The notes beneath the pieces are model-generated. The model did no database searches. It was not told the DNA's origin and saw only the letters and a program-made list of their open reading frames with translations. From positions 112,696 to 176,695 of IMG/VR virus record IMGVR_UViG_3300044627_004527: a stretch of DNA of 64,000 nt. One strand, written 5' to 3'. How positions within the stretch are numbered: the first letter of the stretch is position 1; each line of letters starts with the position of its first letter. The translations under genes were made by a program, and so were the position numbers. The DNA comes from a virus. Of this stretch, positions 25,816 through 35,700 are shown in pieces.

Positions 25816-26736
25816 ATGACGAATCCCATCCTCTCCGACCTTGTTCAGGAGCTCGTGATCAACAACGTGACATTTTATGTCAGAGGCTTGAGCACCAGCG
25901 AGATTCTGCATCTCAACATCCGGGTGGGACCAAAGGGAGCGATCGGGCAGGTCGAGTTCGTGACCATCGGCAAAGACTGCCTGGTTGGATGGTCTGGTCT
26001 GCGCTTTGAGAGACGTGGCGTGCTTCATGAGCTGAAGTTCTCGCCCTCGAACATCGACACATTGCCAGCCGCTGTCCTCTATCAGATCGGTGAGTTTGCG
26101 TACACTCAGCTCTCAATGCTGAGCGAGACTGAGGCCCAGCAGCTCAAAGGGTACATCCGGTTTTCGAGCTATCTGTCCGATGAAAAGAACAAGGCTCAAG
26201 AGAAGACGTATGACTGTGACGCCTGTATCAAGGGCGGCTACTACATGAACAGGCTGTGCGGTCTGCCAAACAAGCAGGCCCTCATCGACAAGTATCATCC
26301 GCCGACGCCTGCGCCTCTGGTGGTCCCAGAGGTACCAGAGAGGAAGAAGAAGAGCCGAGCGAACATCATGAGCTCCTACACGGTCAAGCGCAGCCGCGCG
26401 GCACCGATGGACCTTCCAGGTGTACCGCAGGCGCCAGAGCCCGAGCCTGAGCCAGAGATCAAGGAGGCGCCTGTCTTCAAGATCCCAAAGGTCAACTTCT
26501 CCTATCCAGAGTGCCCGGTCTCATGGATCCCATCTCCTGTGAAGATGCTGGCGAACTTCATGTACTCTTCTGGCAAAGCCAACATGCCATTTTACAATGG
26601 CGGTGTCGGCGATCAGCCTTACAAGATCTACACAGCACAGCAGATCGTGCTCTCAGAGTCCTCAAAGATCGAGATTGAGCGAATGGACGAGGAGCGTCGT
26701 CAAAGCTCCAGCGGCAGCAAAAAGAGAGGTAGGTAA
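25816..26736 (+). CDS. putative second tail assembly protein with Cys cluster, 306 aa
   Basis: It lies directly upstream of the tape measure, overlapping its start by 1 nt. The N-terminal half is alpha/beta, followed by a Cys cluster (YDCDACIKGGYYMNRLCG, about residues 134-151) that could bind zinc, a Pro/Glu-rich linker (PEPEPEPE, about 212-219) and a C-terminal domain. The place and the Cys-containing helical domain match the second tail chaperone (gpT role) in some siphophages, but here it is a separate gene rather than a frameshift product. The ATG follows an AAGGATCTGCC stretch. Confidence 0.45.
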   Translation: MTNPILSDLVQELVINNVTFYVRGLSTSEILHLNIRVGPKGAIGQVEFVTIGKDCLVGWSGLRFERRGVLHELKFSPSNIDTLPAAVLYQIGEFAYTQLSMLSETEAQQLKGYIRFSSYLSDEKNKAQEKTYDCDACIKGGYYMNRLCGLPNKQALIDKYHPPTPAPLVVPEVPERKKKSRANIMSSYTVKRSRAAPMDLPGVPQAPEPEPEPEIKEAPVFKIPKVNFSYPECPVSWIPSPVKMLANFMYSSGKANMPFYNGGVGDQPYKIYTAQQIVLSESSKIEIERMDEERRQSSSGSKKRGR

Positions 26737-29700
26737 TGGCAGTTACAGCCAAGGTCGGGATCGACGTTCAGATGGATTCGCAGGGTGGTGAGACGATCGT
26801 GGCTCAGCTTCGCTCTATGGAGGCTGAGCTCGTCCAGCTCGCGGCGACATCTGAGGGAATCCAGAAGGGCTGGGCCGAGTCCATGCTCCGAGCCGTGCGA
26901 ACATCTCGTGATATGCTCGGCAACATGCGCGCGCTCTCTAACATCTCTCTGACAGCGCTGTTCGATGACGCGAGCGTCAAGATGCTGGAGGACAGCATCG
27001 AGGCGGCTGTCCGCAACGGGGTGATGCAAGGTCTCCAGGGAGGTATCGCAGCAGCTCCACAGCTCGCTCAGGCGGCCCGCCAGCAGGTCGCGAGGGTCAG
27101 AGTAACCCCTGTCGCTCCGGCAGGCTCTGATGGCTCCGCTGTGGCCTTGCTGACGCGATCCATTCAGGACCTGGAGGCGACCATGCGGACGTATACCGTC
27201 TCGGTCGGCGCTCAGGGCATCAAGTCTGGCTCCGCGATCAAGCAGCGCAGTGAGGCGCTGACAGGTCGTCCGCAGTTCAACGTCATGCAGGAGCTCAACG
27301 AGGTCGCCCTGCGCGTCCAGGGCCGAGAGCTCAATACGCAGTCTGAGGGGCTGGTCAAGATGATCGGTGGCCTTGGTCGCGACATGGCTCGCACCAAGAG
27401 CGACCTGTTGCAGTTCGGCGTTCAGCTCCGTGAGCGTCTGGACTTCTCACGCCTCGATCGCGAGTTCGTGCTGCCAGACGAGCTCGGGCAGGGCGGGTTT
27501 GCTCACGTCGCGCGCACAGCCTTTGGCGCTCTTGAGGGACGCTTCAACCTCCAGCTCTTCTCCTCGATGGATCTGTTCCTCGGGGAGCTTGAGCGTCAGT
27601 TCAATGAGGCTCGCGCTCGTGGCGCACAGGGCATGTCTTCGCTCCAGGATGCGCAGGGCCGTTGGCTGACTGAGTCGATCGAGGGCCAGCGCTTCCTTGC
27701 GTCGCTGGCTCAGCAACTCTCGCTGAATGCTCGTGGGGGCACTGGTAACGTCCCTGCCTCGGTCGTCAACCTGCGCGGTCAGCTCGAAGCCTCGCCATCT
27801 GCTGTCAATCTTGGCGCGATGGCTGAAGGCCTCGGAGACAGTGCAGATGAGCAAGAGTACAAGGCCGTCCTGAACATCCTCACGCAGATGTTCCAGCGTT
27901 TTGAGTCGATCAAGGACGCCCGCGAGGTCATGGCAGACCTCAATAACCGTGAGAACGGGCAGCTCGCCCAGCAGCTCCAGACCCTTGAGACGATGCGCGC
28001 CGTCAACCGTGACGAGGTCGCGCTTGCCAAGGAGCTCAATGCTGTCTCCACAAGATACAACTCTGTCATCTCCCAGAACCGTGGTCTCCTCGTGGGGGCC
28101 TCCGACAGCCTGAACGCTGCCATCTCGACTGGCAACTTCAAGGAGCTGTTGAGCCTTCAGCGCCAGTATGAGACACAGGCCCAGAAGAACCTGAACCTTG
28201 TCAAGGAGTTGCAGGTCGTTATGGAGCGCGCCTCGAACCTTGAGACTGGCTATCTGGGCCAGATCCGTGAGCGCGCTACGCAGACTGCGACACAGTTTGC
28301 TCAGGTCATGCCGCGACTGCGCGAGTTCATCGCCCTGACACAGGCCGCTGATGGCCGCTCTCAGCGCTCGGGCGGCAGCGCGACATTCGCTCCGTTCATC
28401 GCACAGCTCCAGGAGGCAGCCTCCGATCCGGCGCTGTCTGGGATCATTGGCCCTCAGATGATCGAGCGCCTGTTCTCTCAGAACAACCGCTCGCAGTTCC
28501 TGCCACCTTCGATGGTCGCGCAGTTCCAGTCTGAGCTCGTCACAAAGCTCAACGAGGCGATCCAGGATCCTGCGACATCCTCGCAGGTCATCCAGGCGAT
28601 CTCTACCCTGATGAGCCGCATTGGCGCTCTTGCTGGTGCTGGTAGCGCGCGCGAGGACCTGCTGTCTGGCGCAGGAGTCGCCGTTGCCCAGGGCATCAGC
28701 GCCATCGCGCCACAGGCCGAGCAGGCCGCAGCTTCTCTGGAGGAGCTGTTCTTCAACCTCATCCGAGTGAAGGAGGCGCGAGAGGAGGCTGGTGTTCGTC
28801 AGAACGATGTGCGTGGCATCTCGACGCAGACCTCGGCTGTACTGGCTGACATCCGCTCCAAGACTCGTGTGACGGAGGAGCCTGCTCGCATCACTGAGAA
28901 GACGCTCAGAGACGCGGAGCGCTTCCGTGTTGCCTTCCTTGAGATTCAGGACACCATCGCAGAGGTCCAGGGCTGGGACGGCCTCATCCTCGATCCATCT
29001 CAGGTGGAGATCGCCAAGAGCCTCGACACTCGTCTGGCTGGCCTTGTCCGTCAGGGCGATCAGCTTGTCAAGCGTCTTGAGATCGCTCGTCGCCGTGAGA
29101 TCGGTGGCATCGACACAGAGGAGGCCAACGCCCGCGCTGGCGGCAGCTCGATCTTCTCGGAGGTCGCTCGTGGCGCTGAGAGCGAGGAGCAGCGTCTGCG
29201 CCTGATCGCTAAGGCTGCCGATGAGGCCCGCAAGGCCAAGAACAAGTATTATGACGACACCATCAAGGGCGTCGTCGAGTCTCAGCGCGTAGAGCGCAGA
29301 GGTCTTGACGGCTCTGTTGTTGTGAGCTCGGCTGATGTCAAGGTCGTTGACGGCATGGTGGATCTGCTTGGCCGTCTCAAGCAGCAGAACACCGATGTAT
29401 CCAGATCTGCAAGCGCAGCCAACATCAAGATCTCGGAGGGGTACAACGACATCGAGAACCAGGTCGAGCAGGCGCGTCAGAAGATTGACCTGCTTGAGCT
29501 TGGCTTCCAGCGCATGTCGAAGACCAAGGTTGCGCCCGAGGATCTTGAGATCCTGTCGTTGCAGTCCAAGAATGCAGTGCAGGAGGCTCAGCAGCTCTTC
29601 CAGAGCCTGAACAAGATCCGCAACGAGGCCAAGGCTGGTCTGAACCTTGCGCAGTCGATGGGCGCGGGCGCGGAGGAGACAGCTCAGCTCCAGATGCAGC

Positions 29701-32700
29701 TCGACCGCGCTGATGCGGCGCTTGCGTCTTTCATGGCTCGTGCTCAGAAGCTGTCGGACATGCGCTTCTCGCCTGAGTTCCAGCAGCAGCAGACCAACGC
29801 TGGATTCGCTGATCGTGGTCGTCAGGCCGCCTTCAACACCCAGACGTTTGACTCGGGCGCCATGCGCCAGCAGCTTGCTGAGATCAACCAGGATCTCAGC
29901 TCGATGGACACGACTCGCCTGGCGATGGCGTCCAACGAGTTCAAGTCTCTGAGGACTGAGCTCCAGGCTGCCTACAATGCAGCGCTCAAGGGCGTGCGCA
30001 GCTTCGATGCTCTTGAGGTGAGCATGGGAGAGCTCACGCAGGAGCAGCAGGTCTACCGCAACGAGCTGCGTCGCACGCTGGTTGAGTCCGAGCGCCTGAT
30101 CGCCACGACAAACCACATGGCCGGGTCTGTGAAGACCGCTGACCTCGTGGTCAACGCGACCAGCACGACATTCAGGGACTATGCCTTCCAGCTCGTGGAG
30201 GGTATCAAGCAGCAGCTCGACTTCGCCATCGGCGCTGGTGCCATGACGGCTGTGCTTGGATCGGTAGGCATCGCCTTCCGAGAGGTCATCAGTGAGGCGC
30301 GCAATATGACGCGAGCATTCACTGTCCTCCAGTCGGACACAAAGAGCTTTGAGGAGATCACTGTCGCTGCAACCGAGGCTGTCCGCTCGGCGGCTGTCCG
30401 CTTCGGTCTGCCTCTGGCGGCTGCCGCTGACGTCGTCAAGGAGCTCGGTTCGGCAGGTCTCTCCACTGAGGAGACGCTGTCCGCTCTTATCCCAACGCTC
30501 AAGACCATTAACTCGACGAACGCTGAGACGACTCAGATCACCCGAGCTGTGGCCGGTATCTACAACGTGTTCAAAAAGAACATGGCTGATGCTGGTGCGC
30601 AGGGCATGGAGTTCGAGACAATCAACAACACGCTCGTTGCCGTATTCCGTAATCACCAGGCCGAGATGGACGAGATGGTCCAGGGCTACAAGTTCGTGAT
30701 CGGTACGGGTCGTGCTGCTGGCTTCACGTTCCAGGAGATGGGAACGTACCTCGCTGTCCTCAACGACAACATGATCAAGAGCGGTATGGCCGGTCGTGGC
30801 CTCCAGACGATCTTCGCTCAGCTCTCCAGCAAGGGCGAGATGCTCAAGAAGATGTTCGGCGTCGAGATCGATCCAAACATGCCGCTCGCTGAGCAGTTCA
30901 TGTCGATCCTTGAGCAGATGAACAAGAAGCTCGCGACGGGCGCCATCTCGGCTGGCGAGCTCAACAAGGTCTTCCAGATCTTCGACCGCGAGGGTGCTCG
31001 TGGCTTCGTGACGCTCGCTCAGAAGTTCCCAGAGGTCCAGAAGGCGCTGCGTCGCATCAAGGATGAGTCGGCAGGCGTGAACGACGAGCTCTCCTCGCTC
31101 GTCACAAAGTCGCTTGATCGCAAGTTTAATCAGATGCGTCAAGCCATCCTCGATCTGATCCGTCAGGGCTTTGACAAGCTCGCGCCGTATGCGATCCAGT
31201 TCCTGGAGTTCATCAAGGGATCGGCGATGGCGATCACCCAGATGAACAACGCGACGGGCGGCATCATCGGCAAGCTGGCCATCTTCGCTTTCGGCGTGAT
31301 CACGCTGGCCAATACGCTCCGCGTCCTCGCGGCTGTTGTGTACGGTCTTGGAGCGCTCCAGAGCCGAGTTCTCATCCAGCAGACAGTTGGCGCCATCGGG
31401 GCTTACGCAAAGTTCGTCATCGCGATCAAGACGAAGACTGTTGCTCAGCAGCAAGAGGCTTATGCAACAGCTCAAGCAGCGGCTGCGCAGGGAGCTCTCA
31501 ACACGTCTGTCACAGCAGGCTTGCCATCGCTGGCGGCTCTTGGCGTCGTCAGCGTCACCAACACGGTTGGTTTCAGGGCGATGGGAGCTGCAATCTGGAC
31601 AAACGTCAAGGCTCTGTACGCCCTGATGGCTCCAATGCTCGCTATCGTGGCCGCTGGCGCCGTCTTCTACGCCTTCTCGACTGGTGCGGCAGAGGCTGCA
31701 TCGTTTGTGGAGAACCTCCAGGGCCGCATTGATGATCTCAACGCATCCCTCTCGAAGACCTCTGCAAAGCAGTCGGCCATGAAGGGAGTTGGCGAGGCGT
31801 TTGACCAGTTCGACAAGATCGCCAACCTCGGCAAGACAGATCCAGAGAACTTCGGAGCAGCGCTCCGTCAGCAGATCACAAAGCTCGGCGACGAGGCTCT
31901 GACCGTCTCAGGCATCACCATGATGTCCAACAAGGAGATCGGTGAGAGCTATCGCTTGCTGGCTCAACAGGTGCGCGGCTACGCCAAGGAGCGCGAGAAG
32001 GCGCTCAAGATCGAGCAGGACGAGCAGCGCGTCGCGATCGTCAAGGGTCTCGCCCTCGATCTCGACCTCCAGTTCGGCGGCGGCAAGTCGATCGACGATG
32101 CGATCACAGAAGCGATCATGTCGCACGAGGACACCTTCATCGGATCGCTCCAGACGCTCGCAGCGGCCTCGATGTCGAGCGACATGTGGGCAGGTATCCG
32201 TGTGCCCATGCGCGCGCTCCAGGGGCTGCCTGACGGTCTCAAGGACAGTATCGAGAAGGACATCGCGAACATCGTCGACCCATCGAGCATGAAGGGCCTG
32301 TTCAAGAAGCTCGATGACGAGCTCGCTGTACAGACAAAGAAGCTCGCAGACGCACAGCGTCAAAACGAGTACGACGTGGTCGCTGGTGACAGTCGTGGCC
32401 AGATGGTCAACGAGAAGAATATGGCTGAGGCGGTGGCAGCCATCAACGACATCAACAAGCGCCGTGAGCAGATGTCTGCTGGTATCCGCTCAGGCGACTT
32501 CTCTCTGATCGATGACAAGTCCTTCAAGGACCAGATCATCACTTCGACCAAGAGAACAGAGGAGTTCGTCTCCTCGGTGATCAAGGCTCGCTCTCGTCTG
32601 CGCACAGCGTTTGCGGTGAAGCCAACAGATCTGGAGGGTCTGAAGAAGATCGATGAGAAGGTCTTCGAGATGACGCGCCTGACAGGCAAGAACCTTGACT

Positions 32701-35700
32701 GGCTCAAGGGCCGCCTCGATGAGTTCAAGGTCTCCATCGCTGACATCCAGGAGGTCGGAGCGCAGGATGCCTTCGCGGCGACCTTCCGCTCGATCGATGA
32801 CCTGCGTGAGCAGTTTGGCGTCCCTCTGGATCCGAAGATGTTCAACTCTGTGATGAGCAACCTGCGCGACATCAACGCTCGCGTCGCTGTATCGAAGCAG
32901 AACTTTGCAGAGTTCCGTCGTCTGGGCTTGCAGTCTCTCAACCAGAGGAAGACTGGAGAGCTGAGCGGTCGCGACTTCTCTGAGCGCGGCTTCCAGCCAG
33001 CCGCAATGCCTGGTGGCCTGAAGGTCGACAAGGCGGGCACTCGTCGTCTGATCGAGGACGCCGTGATGGTCGACAAGGATCTCCAGAAGCGCTTCATCGA
33101 GTCTCTCGGTGGCGCTGATATGGAGGCTGCGATCGAGTCACTGTTCTCGGCATATGACGAGAAGAGCGGCATGGCGACGCTGAGCTCCGAGCAGTTCGTC
33201 AAGGCCATCGAGGTCATGTCTCTGTCGATGATGGACGCATCCACGAGCGCTGATGGATTCACGGAGGCGTTCGACAAGACCATCTCGTCGATCATGGCCA
33301 TCACTCAGAACAAGATCTTGGAGGACACGGCCAGAGAGTTCGAGAGATTCTTCATGGACATCGAGCAGGGCGCCATCCGCGCAGTCGAGTCCAATGCTCT
33401 GATGTCGAAGATCTACAAGCGCAACGAGTTCGCCCAGCAGTTCGATACGACGAGGGAGAAGGTCCGCGAGGCTATCGCCGCTGTCGAGGACTTGAACGCA
33501 GCTCAGAACGGCGGTGCAGCGGCATCGGGCGGCATCGGCCTGTCCGATCAGAAGCGTCTGGCGATGGCTCAGTCGATCCTCAAGATGGAGCGCGACAAGC
33601 TCGTGCTCCAGGAGAAGGGCTTTGCAGAGCAGGCTGCGCAGTCTTCTCTGTCGGAGGAGGCCCAGCAGCAGCGAGAGGAGGGTAACAAGCAGCTCGACAA
33701 GCAAGGCCAGCAGTTTGATTTTATCAACCAGCTTGCGAAGGTCTTGTTCGAGTCACAGGCGAACCGCATCCGCCAGAACCGCGAGATCGCTGCGCAGATC
33801 GAGAAGGAGAAGAATGCCTTCAACGATGCAGCTTTTGCGGCAAAGCAGATCAACACATTCCAGACTGATGGTCTGGCTATCCTCTCGTCCACAGCGAAGC
33901 GCTCTCGACTGATCGTGGAGCAGAAGCTGCGCGAGATGAAGCTTGACCGTGAGCTGCTCGGCAACGGAAAGGAGTCGGTCGCGGCGTACACGCAGATCAT
34001 CAACCTCCAGCAGACGTACCTCAAGGACCGCATCAAGCTCCTTGACACCTATGCCGAGGAGAATGAAATGCTGATGGAAACCTACGGCATCGCAGCTTCC
34101 ATGCTGGCGCCGAAGGGCTTCCGTGAGGTGACGCTCGACATCCTGACGCTCGCATCGAAGCTGCCAGCGATCAATCGCATCCGTCAGCAGATCAACGAGG
34201 TCAACAAGGCCTACGCGAGCGGCGCGACGACTGCATTCCAGATGCAGTCTGAGACAATCCGTCTGTTGAACAAGGAGGTCAAGCTGCTCAAGGATCGAGC
34301 AGACATGCTGGACAAGATCAAGAAGAAGATGGCTGAGGCCATGTTCGATGATCGACGCCCCGAGATCGGCAAGGACTTCATCAAGGCGATCCAGACGGTC
34401 CGTGCGCCGCTTGAGAGCTTCATCAAGAGCGCGATGGGGACAGACATCGCCAGAGCGCCTCTGAAGGCCTCTCTGACGCTCTCCAAGGCTCTGGGCGTGT
34501 CTTTCGGACAGGTCGTCGGACAGACCAGTGAGTTCGCCGACACACTGCTCGATGCGTTGCGCGCTGGCAAGGTGAACATTGACGCACTGCCCGAGCCCAT
34601 CGCTCGCGCGGCCCGAGAGGCGAAGAAGCTCTATGACCTGGAGGCTGAGCGCGAGAGAGTGCTGCTCAAGCTGACACAGCAGCGCATGGACCTCAACGCG
34701 GCGCGCTTCAACGAGTCTATCCGTGAGGGAGACTACGAGGGCGCGAACAAGGCGCTGGCAGACTTCGACAAGGACTTCGTCGAGATGGCCTCCCGCACAA
34801 ACGCGGCTGGCCTGGCAGCTCTTGACACGCTGCGTATGCAGATGGACGAGCAGGTCAGAGGCCTGGAGAAGGCAGCCAAGAACGAGATGCTGATCTCTGT
34901 CGGCTTCCGCAACATGGATGTCTTCAAGAGGGACGCAGCGCTCATCCGTGATGAGCTGCGCTCCATCATGAGCATCCTTGGCCCGATGATGGGCGATGGT
35001 AACATGGATCTGGCCGCTGCCCTCAAGGGCGAGGGGTCGTTCCGTCTGCCTCAGATCGAGAAGGACTTCGAGGTCAACCTTGACTTCCTGTCTAACGAGA
35101 TCACTCGACTCCAAAACATCGTCGACAGCTTCGCTGCGCTCCAGAGTCAGACTACAAAGTCTGGTAGGGCGGCGGCCAAGAAGAACCTTGCCGCGAACCT
35201 CAAGACTGAGACAGGTGGTTACAGATCGAATCCTGATGTCTCGGATCTGCGCAACAGTGGCGTCGCTGCGGCGGCGGGAGCTGGTGCAAGCCTTGGCACA
35301 TTCATTGGCCGAGCAGCCGAGCTCTATGAGGAGCAGGCTGTGACCATGAGCTCTGCCCTCAAGGTCGCGGCAGACTACACTCTTGGCAAGGCTGAGGAGG
35401 CTGCAAAGCTCGCAGGCGATCAGGCTGCGGCTCGTATGCTCACGCGCGTCATCGGCGTAGGCATCGAGAACACGATGGAGCGTGCGACGAGCAAGGCCGT
35501 GGCTGATGCCGCGATCGGTGCTCAGCAGTCGCAGGTCGATCGTGAGCGAGAGGCCAAGCTCATGGAGATCACCTACAAGAACACTCCTCTGGCTGTCAGG
35601 GAGGCGTTCCTGAAGGGTGTCGATGAGATGATGAACACAGCGATGGCAGAGGGCTCATGGAAGGGCCTCGCAGCCGCGCTGGTGAAGCGAATCCCGTCGA

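Noticed and set aside
27447-31475. 1342-aa open frame on the minus strand opposite the tape measure
   Set aside because: It is a shadow of the plus-strand gene: composition is Leu/Arg/Asp rich with no domain, no ribosome binding site, and the plus strand has clear tape-measure features.
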